This document shows, piece after piece, positions 8,019 to 15,775 of a stretch of DNA of 64,000 nt. The stretch spans positions 22,460-86,459 of the forward strand of contig JAZDIU010000005.1 in assembly GCA_043804635.1 (NCBI GenBank), given 5' to 3'. Within the stretch, counting starts at the first letter, position 1; every line of letters starts with the position of its first letter. The notes beneath the pieces are model-generated. The model did no database searches. It saw nothing but the letters and a program-made list of their open reading frames with translations, and was not told where the DNA came from. This DNA is from JAZDIU01 sp043804635 (GTDB lineage: Bacteria > Chloroflexota > Dehalococcoidia > Dehalococcoidales > UBA2162). The translations under genes and the position numbers were made by a program.

Positions 8019-9425
8019 TTATGATATTGGCATTGTGAAGCTGAAGCGGCTGCCCTTGCCGGGTTCGCTCTGAACCTCGATTTTACCTCCGTGTGCTTCC
8101 ACCAGTCTTCTGGCAATGCTAAGCCCCAGGCCGCTGCCCCCGGTCGCCCTGGTGCGAGACTTATCTACCCGGTAGAACCTTTCGAATATAAAGGGTAAAT
8201 CTTCTGCGGGGATACCCTCGCCGGTATCGGTCACACTTACATTTATTGCGCTATCCTGTTTCGCGACGGTCACCTTTATATTACCGCCGCTTGCGGTATG
8301 AGTTATTGCATTTTCTAATAAGTTACCCAAAACCTGCCCGATGCGCTGGGAATCGATATTTACCGGAGGCAGCTCGCCGGCTAGTTCGGTGGATAATGAG
8401 ACTCCCTTTACCGCCGCCCGGGTTTGTTTCATCGCCATTGTTTGTTTAATTACATTCCCGATATCCTCTGGCTGGCGGTGGAGTTTCAGTGCTCCGGCTT
8501 CGGCAAGGCTTAATTCCTGAAGGTCTTCAACCAGCCGCGATAAAAGGGCAGCTTCTTCATCGAGAGAACGGATGCGTTCGGCATCGGGCTTGATTACACC
8601 GTCACGAATTGCCTCCAGATAGCCCCGGAGATTAGACAGCGGAGTCCTCAATTCGTGTGCGATATCGGCTACCATATTACGCTGTAATTTCTGTGTCCGC
8701 TCTAGGTCGCTAGCCATCGAGTTGAAAGCCTGAGCCAGTTCCCCGATTTCGCTCTTGTCCTTAAAATTCACCCTTTGAGACAGGTCTCCCTGCCCCAACC
8801 GGTGAGCCGCCAGAGCCAGGTTCTTGATTGGTGCCGAAATGCGCCTTGATAAAAAGAAGGTAAAGAGAAGGGCAATAGCAATCGCCAGCAGCGCCCCCCA
8901 AATAAGGAAACGACTTACCGCCCGGGAGAGAGTGAACGGCGAAGGGAACCGGGGCGGTTGTTCGCCACTGCTGAAGGGACCTATTTGACCTCCCTCTGTT
9001 AGCGGGGAGGACTCTGCCGATGGGTCAGGACTAATATAGACAACTGCTGAAGCCCCCCCTCCCATCATACCCATCATCGGCGACATTCGAAAACCAGGGA
9101 TGTCAGGAGTATATTGCTTCCCCATCAATTCACCATCGGAATCGGCGATTACCACGCCGTTAGCATCCGTTAATATAATCCGCCGTCCGGTGAGAGTACC
9201 CCACTGCTTTACGTCGGCTTGGACTCCTTCCCAGCTTCCGTGTTCGCGGTAATAACGGAACAGTTCGAACCCCACCCTGCCGATACGTGCCTGCTCACTC
9301 CGCTGACCGTAGCTTTGAATTGCACCTCCGGTTGCACGACTCACAAAGAAGAAGATGGAGCCGACGGCAATCAAAATAACGATAGTAAAAGCGGCAAGAA
9401 GACGAAAGCGTAAACTATGAATCAT
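8019..9425 (-). CDS. membrane sensor histidine kinase
   Basis: A 468-residue two-component sensor. TM1 is at about residues 7-29. An extracytoplasmic sensor domain of about 140 residues contains an unusual methionine/glycine cluster (RMSPMMGMMGGG). TM2 (LIWGALLAIAIALLFTFFLS) is followed by a HAMP domain, the H-box DIAHELRTPLSNLRGY with the phospho-accepting histidine, the N-box LLENAITHT, DTGEGIPAED and the GGSGLGLSIARRLV ATP-lid region. The cognate regulator gene overlaps it by 4 bases. Overall resemblance is to BaeS/ResE-type kinases. The Met cluster could bind copper or silver, but this is only an inference. Confidence 0.95.
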   Translation of the reverse strand: MIHSLRFRLLAAFTIVILIAVGSIFFFVSRATGGAIQSYGQRSEQARIGRVGFELFRYYREHGSWEGVQADVKQWGTLTGRRIILTDANGVVIADSDGELMGKQYTPDIPGFRMSPMMGMMGGGASAVVYISPDPSAESSPLTEGGQIGPFSSGEQPPRFPSPFTLSRAVSRFLIWGALLAIAIALLFTFFLSRRISAPIKNLALAAHRLGQGDLSQRVNFKDKSEIGELAQAFNSMASDLERTQKLQRNMVADIAHELRTPLSNLRGYLEAIRDGVIKPDAERIRSLDEEAALLSRLVEDLQELSLAEAGALKLHRQPEDIGNVIKQTMAMKQTRAAVKGVSLSTELAGELPPVNIDSQRIGQVLGNLLENAITHTASGGNIKVTVAKQDSAINVSVTDTGEGIPAEDLPFIFERFYRVDKSRTRATGGSGLGLSIARRLVEAHGGKIEVQSEPGKGSRFSFTMPIS

Positions 9426-10108
9426 TTATCCTCTGAGAATTTGTAGCCGGTCCCGTAAACCGTTCTGATATATCTGGAATGGCTGTTATCCGGCTCTAAT
9501 TTACGACGTAGATTAAGAATATGGACGTCAATGGTGCGGTCGAAGCCTTCGAAGTTATAGCCGAGGGCTTTTTCAATAAGCTCCGAACGGCTGAAGACCC
9601 GCCCGGGCTCTTTAGCCAAGACTCCCAACAGTTTGAATTCGACTGTAGTAAGATTCACTAATTTGCCGGCAAGCGATACTTCCTGCTTAAGAAAGTTCAG
9701 GGCAAGCTCGCCACGCTTAATTTCTTCGGGGCCACGCTCCCCAGGCAAGCGCCTGAGCACAGTCCTGACTCTAGCCGCCAACTCCCTTGGACTGAAGGGT
9801 TTGGTCACATAATCATCCGCTCCCAAACCCAATCCGGTCAGCTTATCTTCATCCGTAGTCCTGGCGGTGAGCATAATTATCGGGACATCGGATTCATCCC
9901 TGAGAGTACGGCAAACCTTAAGACCATCCATACCGGGCAACATCAAATCCAGGACGATGAGGTCGGGATGAGCCTCCCTTGCCAGACGTAATGCTTCGAC
10001 GCCATCATAGACGGTTACGACTTTATAACCATCACGGTTCAAGTAGAGCTTAACCAGCTCCACTGTCTTGGCATCATCATCGACCACAAGAACTGTCTTA
10101 CCTGCCAT
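9422..10108 (-). CDS. OmpR/PhoB-family response regulator
   Basis: A 228-residue DNA-binding regulator. The receiver domain (about residues 4-118) has the acidic pair in VDDDAKTV, the phospho-acceptor aspartate in DLIVLDLMLPGMDG, the conserved Thr/Ser region LTARTTDEDK and lysine in YVTKPFSPREL. A winged-helix domain follows (about 130-225), ending RTVYGTGYKF. It overlaps the kinase gene by 4 bases. Its operator probably consists of 11-base-spaced TTAAYA-like hexamers, as for PhoP/PhoB-type regulators. A candidate site lies 46-65 bases upstream of its own start, which suggests autoregulation. Confidence 0.96.
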   Translation of the reverse strand: MAGKTVLVVDDDAKTVELVKLYLNRDGYKVVTVYDGVEALRLAREAHPDLIVLDLMLPGMDGLKVCRTLRDESDVPIIMLTARTTDEDKLTGLGLGADDYVTKPFSPRELAARVRTVLRRLPGERGPEEIKRGELALNFLKQEVSLAGKLVNLTTVEFKLLGVLAKEPGRVFSRSELIEKALGYNFEGFDRTIDVHILNLRRKLEPDNSHSRYIRTVYGTGYKFSEDK

Positions 10109-10153
10109 AAATCAACCCCAACCACTTATCCCTCTATATCTATAGAATACCAT

Positions 10154-10173
10154 AAATGTTAAGAAATTATTAA
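10154..10173 (-). promoter_or_regulatory. putative response-regulator box upstream of the regulator/kinase operon
   Basis: On the minus strand this reads TTAATA-N5-TTAACA-TTT, two hexamers on an 11-base period, typical of OmpR/PhoB-family binding sites. It lies 46-65 bases upstream of the response-regulator ATG, so autoregulation is likely. The same pattern precedes the DUF2680 and zinc-ribbon genes. Confidence 0.55.
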
Positions 10174-10267
10174 TTCAGCTAAGAGTGGATAGATTAAACA
10201 GCTAAAATTAAAAAGCAAGGGGAGAGAAATTCTCTCCCCCTCCCAGTGGTCTACAATGGATAGTGCA

Positions 10268-10720
10268 CTAATTAATACTTGTTGAAGTAGAGGGTACCGC
10301 AGGAATTCCGGCTGGACCGTTCCAGTTAGGGCAACCACCGAAGCCACGGAAGCCACCCATACCCTTGAGTCCACGGGGACCCATAAAGCCGAACCCATCC
10401 GGCAAATTGGGCTTGGACTGCCACCAGGTTTTATACTGGTTAGCTTGTTCCTGAGTTAGCTTACCCGCATCAACGAGGGCTTTCAGTTTGGCATCCAGTG
10501 CTTCGTCTCGCACTTCACGCTGCGCCTGGGCAAAAGCATCCTCTACTTTCTGCTGGTCGATACCCAGGATAGTAGCCACTCTGGATAACAGTGTCTTGCC
10601 CGCGCCTACTTGGTCGTTAGTAGTTCCTGTCTGAGCGAGAGCTATCCCTCCAATGCTACCAGCCAGAACTACGGCCGCTACCAAGACGGCAACTATGACC
10701 CATTTTTTATTCTTCCCCAT
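10268..10720 (-). CDS. DUF2680-like exported protein
   Basis: A 150-residue protein with a very strong ribosome binding site (AAGGAGGTG). An N-terminal KNKKW basic start is followed by an 18-20-residue hydrophobic segment and an AQT cleavage-like site, so it should be exported or membrane-anchored. The core (LLSRVATILGIDQQKVEDAF through KLTQEQANQYKTWW) matches the helical DUF2680 pattern. The C-terminal 45 residues are rich in Gly, Pro and Met/Phe with one cysteine. Function is unknown. It lies directly upstream of the two-component genes and carries the same kind of operator, so it is probably a target of that system, perhaps a periplasmic stress or metal accessory. Confidence 0.8.
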   Translation of the reverse strand: MGKNKKWVIVAVLVAAVVLAGSIGGIALAQTGTTNDQVGAGKTLLSRVATILGIDQQKVEDAFAQAQREVRDEALDAKLKALVDAGKLTQEQANQYKTWWQSKPNLPDGFGFMGPRGLKGMGGFRGFGGCPNWNGPAGIPAVPSTSTSIN

Positions 10721-10772
10721 TTTCTGTTTTCACCTCCTTCCGTTTTTTGTTTATAATTTAATCGTAACATTC

Positions 10773-10792
10773 AAATATTAAAATCTTATTAA
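10773..10792 (-). promoter_or_regulatory. putative response-regulator box upstream of the DUF2680 gene
   Basis: On the minus strand this reads TTAATA-N5-TTAATA-TTT, 53-72 bases upstream of the DUF2680 start. It overlaps the stop codon of the zinc-ribbon gene. A TTATAA-like -10 (about 10750-10757) lies between box and gene. The flanking bases also match the site at 11024-11043, beginning CTTAATRAGAT. Confidence 0.55.
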
Positions 10793-10989
10793 GATGCTAC
10801 TTCGCTCAGGGTATGACTCTTTTTATCGCTTCCGGATAGCTGCTCGAAGCCATAGATAATGTATCCGCATTGCAGACAACTGGCCTGCTCAGCCCAGCTC
10901 ATAAAGCCGCCTTCGAGATAGCAGTCCGAGTCGACACAGACGTTACCGCCGCATTTGGGGCATCTCTTTTTTATAAAACCGTGAATCAT
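10789..10989 (-). CDS. small zinc-ribbon protein
   Basis: A 66-residue soluble protein with two cysteine pairs, CPKCGG (about residues 10-13) and CLQCGY (about 38-41), arranged as a zinc ribbon. A further CVDSDC segment lies between them. No family name is recognised; it may act as a small metal-binding or protein-interaction module. Only a weak GAG-type ribosome binding site precedes the ATG at 10989. A TTAATG-N5-TTAACA box lies 35-54 bases upstream, linking it to the neighbouring two-component regulon. Its 3' end overlaps the operator of the DUF2680 gene. Confidence 0.75.
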   Translation of the reverse strand: MIHGFIKKRCPKCGGNVCVDSDCYLEGGFMSWAEQASCLQCGYIIYGFEQLSGSDKKSHTLSEVAS

Positions 10990-11023
10990 CTCAAAACTTC
11001 TCTTTTTATAAATTCTAGCTTCA

Positions 11024-11043
11024 AAATGTTAATATCTCATTAA
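11024..11043 (-). promoter_or_regulatory. putative response-regulator box upstream of the zinc-ribbon gene
   Basis: On the minus strand this reads TTAATG-N5-TTAACA-TTT, 35-54 bases upstream of the zinc-ribbon ATG. It is the fourth copy of the shared motif in this locus and one of the best matches. Confidence 0.55.
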
Positions 11044-11309
11044 GAATTTGCCAGGTCTTTAATATTAAAACCCTAATTTCTCTTTAGTGTTACAAAAAAG
11101 TATCATTTGCATCTGTTGGTACAACCTATCCCCTGCCCCTTCCCTTGCAAGGGAAGGGGATAAATAAAGAGGGGGCTTCGCCCCCTCAAACTCCCCTTAT
11201 CGTTTGGTCCGACGAAAAGCAAACAGAAACCACAAAAAGACCCTTTGCTGCCAGATTCGGGGCGCGAAGATAGCCCAGATAAAGTGGTAAAAAAGAGACT
11301 GAGAAGGCT
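11044..11309. other. intergenic region with a two-hairpin repeat; no gene seen
   Basis: Together with 10990-11043 this forms a 320-base gap. The left part is A/T-rich and likely promoter DNA for the zinc-ribbon gene. The middle holds a dispersed palindromic repeat (11127-11195). The right part (11196-11309) has no convincing reading frame or RNA structure; it lies downstream of the anti-sigma gene. Confidence 0.6.
11127..11195 (+). repeat. two-hairpin dispersed repeat, copy 1
   Basis: A perfect 24-base palindrome (11136-11159, CCCCTTCCCTTGC and its complement) is followed after an A/T-rich spacer by a second hairpin with an 8-base stem and a CTTCG apex (11169-11187). Copy 2 at 14434-14515, read on the other strand, matches it over the whole length, including the flanking ACCTATCCCCT. 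Copy 3 is at 41148-41216. Confidence 0.8.
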
Positions 11310-12182
11310 CTACTTTATAGATTCGAGGACTTCAGCATAGCCGGATTCAGATATGGCAATAGCTTCCAATAGAGCTGGCCTGGACGATTCCGGGACAGTA
11401 TCCAGCAGAGAGCGTAAACTCTCTAGATTAGCGATAGCCTGGTTTCTGACCGTTTCATTTAACATCGCTTGACGGTTGTTTCCGGTCGATACCATCGGAG
11501 GGACTATCCCCGTTCCCTTTTGTGTTGTTGGCATCGGCGGCGCGGGTGCAATCGTAGGCGGTCCTTCTTGGTCTGCCGCCCCTAGCGGTGGTGCCATCAT
11601 TATATTTCGCTGCTCACTTCCTTGAGTGGCAGCTAAGTCGGCAAGCACGCTATCAAGCCTCTGAGCCGTCTCAACGATTTGCTGAGGTTTGTTTTCTTTT
11701 GCCATTTGCTCTATCTCTAGCACCCTCACATTGGCAAACCGAGCATAAAGCTCCGCCTTACCCAAAGCCGACGGAGTTAATTTCAGCCTCATCTGCTCAG
11801 TTGCTAGTTTCACGGGATAGAAAGGCTCATCGGGCATGCTGACACTTCCCGCCGCAACTGTTCCACCACCAGCGAGCAAAAATAAAATAACAGCAGTTAT
11901 CGCTATCGCCCACCGTGGCTGCAAAATAAAGAACGGACGTCGCTTGGGTTTCATTTCGCGGAGAGCTGTGTGTAGTTCCTTCCTAGCTTTCTCTTTGAAT
12001 TCGAGCGAAGGTTGAAGTGCAGAAACTTTCTTCACCTCGAGTGTCGTCTCAAGGAGCGGCTTAAGTTGAGAAGCATAATCCGGAAAACTCCGGAGACACT
12101 GCTCCAAGGTCTCCCCGCTGAGCAACCGCTCCATACATTCATTTAAAATATCGTCAAATTCTCTCTGTTGCCTCATTTTCAT
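11310..12182 (-). CDS. DUF5667-type membrane protein, probable anti-sigma factor
   Basis: A protein of about 290 residues. Its N-terminal 75 residues (DDILNECMERLLSGETLEQC and onward) resemble the short helical cytoplasmic domain of sigma-regulating proteins. One membrane helix follows (WAIAITAVILFLLAGGGTVA, about residues 90-113). Then comes an extracytoplasmic domain matching the DUF5667 pattern (PDEPFYPVKLATEQMRLKLT), with a proline-rich stretch. The start overlaps the end of the ECF sigma gene by about 29 bases, implying coupled translation. Several start codons are possible (GTG 12185, ATG 12182, ATG 12176). The anti-sigma role is inferred from position and topology. Confidence 0.82.
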   Translation of the reverse strand: MKMRQQREFDDILNECMERLLSGETLEQCLRSFPDYASQLKPLLETTLEVKKVSALQPSLEFKEKARKELHTALREMKPKRRPFFILQPRWAIAITAVILFLLAGGGTVAAGSVSMPDEPFYPVKLATEQMRLKLTPSALGKAELYARFANVRVLEIEQMAKENKPQQIVETAQRLDSVLADLAATQGSEQRNIMMAPPLGAADQEGPPTIAPAPPMPTTQKGTGIVPPMVSTGNNRQAMLNETVRNQAIANLESLRSLLDTVPESSRPALLEAIAISESGYAEVLESIK

Positions 12183-12747
12183 CACCCGCCGATAACACCT
12201 TGCGTAAAGCCAGTATGGCGCTATGCTGCAAGGCTTTTATCGCCCCCTGACTTTTACCCATAATGCCGGCTACTTCGGCAATAGATAGCCCGCCCGAAAA
12301 TCGTAAGGAAATCACTTCCTGCTGGGCTTCGGTCAACCCTTTAGTCGCCTTTAGCACTCGTTCAATGTCTATTTTTTGTTCAGCTACTTGCTGAGGACTA
12401 ATATCGTTGGAAACAACCGGGTCTGTGAGTTCTACAGTAGGCTGCCTGTCCTTCTTCCTAAGATGGTCGACCACCTGGTTATGAGCAATACGATACAGCC
12501 AGCTAGAAAAGGTGACACCTTTCCATTTAAAGGAAGAAATAGACTTCACGGCATTGAGGAACACCTGCTGTGTCATATCCTCCGCCTCTAATTTGTCTCC
12601 TATTTTAAAAGCTATATACCGATAAATTCGGTCAAAATGTTCCTCGTACAGCCTGGTAAACGCCTCATGGTCGCCTTCTACCGCCTGCTGGACGAGGCTC
12701 TCTTCGCCTTGCACCTTTATAACCCCCGTCTCTAGACCGAAGTCCAT
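12154..12747 (-). CDS. ECF RNA polymerase sigma factor
   Basis: A sigma-70 family factor of about 197 residues of the extracytoplasmic-function type. Region 2 contains DHEAFTRLYEEHFDRIYRY and AEDMTQQVFLNAVKSI with the -10-binding FSSWLYRIAHNQVVDHLRKK segment. Region 4 contains TEAQQEVISLRFSGGLSIAE and the helix-turn-helix SQGAIKALQHSAILALRK. The frame is open upstream, but ATG 12747 gives a normal N-terminus and lies about 20 bases after a TATAAT -10-like element. It is paired with, and overlaps, a membrane DUF5667 protein that probably holds it inactive. Confidence 0.94.
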   Translation of the reverse strand: MDFGLETGVIKVQGEESLVQQAVEGDHEAFTRLYEEHFDRIYRYIAFKIGDKLEAEDMTQQVFLNAVKSISSFKWKGVTFSSWLYRIAHNQVVDHLRKKDRQPTVELTDPVVSNDISPQQVAEQKIDIERVLKATKGLTEAQQEVISLRFSGGLSIAEVAGIMGKSQGAIKALQHSAILALRKVLSAGDENEATERI

Positions 12748-12774
12748 AATGCCGGTGATTACCCCGGTGCATAT

Positions 12775-12780
12775 ATTATA
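12775..12780 (-). promoter_or_regulatory. possible -10 element of the ECF sigma operon
   Basis: A perfect TATAAT on the minus strand lies 28 bases upstream of the chosen sigma-factor start. No good TTGACA-like -35 is seen 16-18 bases further upstream, so this could depend on another sigma factor or be chance. Confidence 0.35.
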
Positions 12781-12873
12781 ACGAACAGAAGGCTGATAAG
12801 ATAGTTTGAAGAGGTAAAGGCACATCTTAAACTTGCCCTCATGTTCCTTTTTCTATAAAATACTTGGTAATTG

Positions 12874-13608
12874 ATGAACTTCAACGGCTTGAATTTCAAG
12901 AAGGCGGACCTACATCTGCATACCCCAAGGTCGCTTTGTTATAACGATGAGTCCTCTACTCCGGAGCAGATTGTCGAAACTGCCCTTGCTTGCGGACTGG
13001 ACGTAATTACTGTTACCGACCATAATACAGCCGGGGCAATTGACGACATCAGGCAATCAGCCGGGGAAAAAGGGCTTTTCGTCTTTCCCGGAATTGAACT
13101 TTCGACTAAAGGGGGGCACGTTCTGGCTATATTCGAGATGGATACTCCGGTAAAAAGACTAGAAAGCTTTCTGGGTGATATCGGCATTCCCAACGAAGGC
13201 AGAGGCGATGGCACTGTTCTCACCCGTGACGGGATAACAGAGGTCTTCCAGAAAATCGAGAAGGCAGGAGGCCTGGCAGTCGCCGCTCATATCGAGCGAT
13301 GGCCCAGCGGATTTCTCGAGACTAACGAACCACGTTCGGTTAAGATGAGCATTCACGCCAGCCAATACTTGTCCGCCCTAGAAATCACTGTACCCGAAAA
13401 CAAAAATCAATGGAATAACGGGCAAGTTCGTGGCTATCCCAAGAAATATGCTTGCGTCCAGGGTTCGGATGCTCACGCTCTCAAGGAAATCGGCCGCCGG
13501 TGCACATATATTCAAATGGATACGGTAAATCTAGCCGCCTTACGCTCTGCTTTAACCAACTTCGATACAAAAATCCGGTTCCCTGATGAGGTCCCGTCAA
13601 CCCAATAA
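12874..13608 (+). CDS. PHP-domain metal-dependent phosphoesterase
   Basis: A 244-residue protein of the polymerase-and-histidinol-phosphatase (PHP) superfamily. Metal-ligand motifs are all visible: ADLHLHTPRS near the N-terminus, VTDHNTAG, FPGIELST, the histidine in VAAHIERW and GSDAHAL near the C-terminus. It probably hydrolyses phosphate from a small molecule or nucleotide; the substrate is unknown. A TTG three bases earlier could also serve as start. It is divergent from the sigma operon and 24 bases upstream of an enoyl-CoA-hydratase-like gene on the same strand. A second PHP protein is encoded at 18788-19633. Confidence 0.88.
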   Translation: MNFNGLNFKKADLHLHTPRSLCYNDESSTPEQIVETALACGLDVITVTDHNTAGAIDDIRQSAGEKGLFVFPGIELSTKGGHVLAIFEMDTPVKRLESFLGDIGIPNEGRGDGTVLTRDGITEVFQKIEKAGGLAVAAHIERWPSGFLETNEPRSVKMSIHASQYLSALEITVPENKNQWNNGQVRGYPKKYACVQGSDAHALKEIGRRCTYIQMDTVNLAALRSALTNFDTKIRFPDEVPSTQ

Positions 13609-13632
13609 ACACATACTGAAAGGAGGTCTGCT

Positions 13633-14421
13633 ATGGAATTACCTGATATCATTTACACCAAGCAAGAAGGTGTCGCCACGATGACTTTGAACCGTCCCGA
13701 GGCGATGAATGCCTTCGGTGCCAAAATGCGTGATAGTATAGCTAAAGTGGTAAAAGATGCTTCTGAGGATAATGAAGTCAGAGTGCTGGTGATTACCGGA
13801 ACCGGCCGGGCTTTCTGCACCGGTGCCGATGTCAAAGATATGGCGGAAGAAGTTAATACCGGGCGAAGAGGTGAAGAAGCGACCAGACGCTTCCAGTTCC
13901 CTCTACCTTTGACGCTGTGGAAGTTCAGCAAACCGACGATTGCGGCTGTAAACGGCGTTGCCGTGGGTGGCGGACTTGACCTGGCTCTTGCCTGCGATGT
14001 CAGGATAGCTTCGGACAAAGCCAGATTTGCCCAAGTCTTCATTAGAAGAGGACTAATCCCGGTTACCGGCGGCACCTACTTTCTGCCCAGATTAGTCGGA
14101 TTAGACAGAGCACTTCTGCTCACCTGGACGGGAGATATGGTCGATGCTAAAGAAGCTGAGCGCATCGGGATGGTAACGTTGGTCGTCCCTCACGACGAAC
14201 TGGAAACGGCTACCAGAGAATTAGCCGAGAAGCTGGCAAAGGGACCGCCTCTGGCAATCCAGAGAGCTAAGCGTGCTATTTACGAAGGACTGGCAACAGA
14301 CCTGGATTCGGCCGTGAACCTGGCATACTCCCTATCACTGGACCTCTGGGAGTCCGAAGACCATAAAGAAGGAACCCGAGCTTTCGTCGAAAAAAGAGAA
14401 CCTAAATTTAGGGGAAAGTAG
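13633..14421 (+). CDS. enoyl-CoA hydratase/isomerase (crotonase) family protein
   Basis: A 262-residue crotonase-fold protein with an excellent ribosome binding site (AAAGGAGG, 7 bases from the ATG). The CoA-binding/oxyanion segments GTGRAFCTGADVKDM (about residue 56) and AVNGVAVGGGLDLALACD (about 100) are conserved. The two catalytic glutamates of rat enoyl-CoA hydratase appear to be replaced. The first is Asp in GGGLDLA, and the second aligns with Phe in FAQVFIRRGLIP. It may therefore be an isomerase, a hydrolase or another crotonase activity rather than a hydratase. A terminator-like hairpin follows. Confidence 0.9.
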   Translation: MELPDIIYTKQEGVATMTLNRPEAMNAFGAKMRDSIAKVVKDASEDNEVRVLVITGTGRAFCTGADVKDMAEEVNTGRRGEEATRRFQFPLPLTLWKFSKPTIAAVNGVAVGGGLDLALACDVRIASDKARFAQVFIRRGLIPVTGGTYFLPRLVGLDRALLLTWTGDMVDAKEAERIGMVTLVVPHDELETATRELAEKLAKGPPLAIQRAKRAIYEGLATDLDSAVNLAYSLSLDLWESEDHKEGTRAFVEKREPKFRGK

Positions 14422-14433
14422 ATGGAGAAGAGT

Positions 14434-14466
14434 TTAAGAGAGGAGGGCTTCGCCCTCCTCTCTTAA
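14434..14466. terminator. intrinsic terminator-like hairpin after the crotonase gene
   Basis: A perfect 15-base-pair stem (left arm TTAAGAGAGGAGGGC) with a 3-base TTC loop, 13 bases after the stop codon, followed by an A/T-rich stretch. It is half of a dispersed two-hairpin repeat, so termination may be a secondary function. Confidence 0.6.
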
Positions 14467-14515
14467 TTTATTTCCCATTCCCTTGTAAGGGAAGGGGTTA
14501 GGGGATAGGTTACCC
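14434..14515 (-). repeat. two-hairpin dispersed repeat, copy 2
   Basis: Inverted orientation relative to copy 1. It contains the 15-base-pair hairpin at 14434-14466 and a smaller TTCCCTT/AAGGGAA palindrome at 14478-14493, then the shared ACCTATCCCCT-like end. It lies in the gap between the convergent crotonase and DUF401 genes; the rest of the gap holds nothing recognised. Confidence 0.78.
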
Positions 14516-14575
14516 ACCAATCAAATCAAAAGAAACCCTTCAACTTGCTGACTGCTGATAGCTGAATGCAACTCG

Positions 14576-15775
14576 TTAACCTACTAGATAAATCACCACG
14601 GCAATCGTCTCCATTGCCATACACAGGGGTATCGTATACCGATAGACGCTGCCGAGGCTGGTTTTAAAATACTCTGCTGAGAGAATAAAACAAAGATGCA
14701 GTGGAGAGAGTAACACCCCTATCATTCCACTGACATAAGCCAGCAGGAGAGAAGAACCATTCATACCAGCACCAAGGCCGATGTAGGGAACCAGTAATGG
14801 AAAACTAATGCCGGCAAAGGCATTGCTAAGACCGGCGGTCCACCCCATCAAGAAAGGTAATACTACTAAAATAAGCAGCGGAGGCAACCCGATTGACTCC
14901 ATATCATTAATAAGAATGCCGGCAGCCCCCGAAGTCTCTATCACTGCTTTATACATCATGATGGCATAAAGTAGAAGCAAGATTTTAGGATTTAACCCGT
15001 ATTTAAGTGCCTTTTTTAGCTCCGGCCAGTTAACTCTTTGCTGCACGGCTAGAAGGACTAACGTCAACGGAAAGGCTATCATCGGTTCAACCTTCAGCAG
15101 AATCAAAATAACAAGTAACAGGATAGGCCAGCAGACTTTTATCAATTCGTAAGCGATGTATTTCGATGGCTTTCCTTTTACAGGAGTGCTTTTCCTCAGC
15201 ATCCAGTAGCTGACGGGAATACCCAGGGCGACCGCTGCGGCCGTCATCGGAAAGGTAGCTTTCACTACCGATAAGAGCGGAACAGATAAAGCAGCACTGG
15301 TAATAATCACCGCCGGATATACTGGTATTGAGAATTCCCAGATATGCCGGAACCAGAAATTAATGAAGGTGCTCTGTCTGGGGGATAAGCTCAACCTTTT
15401 AAGTATATCCCTGACGGTCGTAGCTGAAACCAGAGCCCCACCCGGCATCGGAACGAGACCGATGGCCGCCGGAATCACATGTATTGCCAGTTTTGGGCCG
15501 ATACTCTCCATTGCCTTAGCCAGCCTTACCAGTAATCCTTTTATTTCCATCAGACTGCTCAAAGTTAGAGCACAGGCAATCACTATAAGTAATCTGATGG
15601 TCGCTTGGTCTATCAAAGAATCCCAAATCAGAGAAGGAATAGAACGCAGCGGCAAAATCGTTGGGGCCAGGATGCAGCCACCGATGAAGATAGCATAGCC
15701 GGGATGGAGTTTCAGCCTTAACAGAATAAGGATGACAAAGATAGAGGCTAAGAGAGCTAGAGACGGGCTTATCAT
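14576..15775 (-). CDS. DUF401 family membrane protein
   Basis: A 399-residue, highly hydrophobic protein with about 10-12 predicted membrane helices. The conserved segments GLVPMPGGALVSA (about residue 109) and FINFWFRHIWEF (about 138) are hallmarks of DUF401. That family resembles gluconate/citrate-type transporters of the ion-transporter superfamily. It overlaps the upstream alcohol dehydrogenase gene by 4 bases. This suggests that it transports the substrate or product of that enzyme, but no ligand is known. Confidence 0.88.
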   Translation of the reverse strand: MISPSLALLASIFVILILLRLKLHPGYAIFIGGCILAPTILPLRSIPSLIWDSLIDQATIRLLIVIACALTLSSLMEIKGLLVRLAKAMESIGPKLAIHVIPAAIGLVPMPGGALVSATTVRDILKRLSLSPRQSTFINFWFRHIWEFSIPVYPAVIITSAALSVPLLSVVKATFPMTAAAVALGIPVSYWMLRKSTPVKGKPSKYIAYELIKVCWPILLLVILILLKVEPMIAFPLTLVLLAVQQRVNWPELKKALKYGLNPKILLLLYAIMMYKAVIETSGAAGILINDMESIGLPPLLILVVLPFLMGWTAGLSNAFAGISFPLLVPYIGLGAGMNGSSLLLAYVSGMIGVLLSPLHLCFILSAEYFKTSLGSVYRYTIPLCMAMETIAVVIYLVG

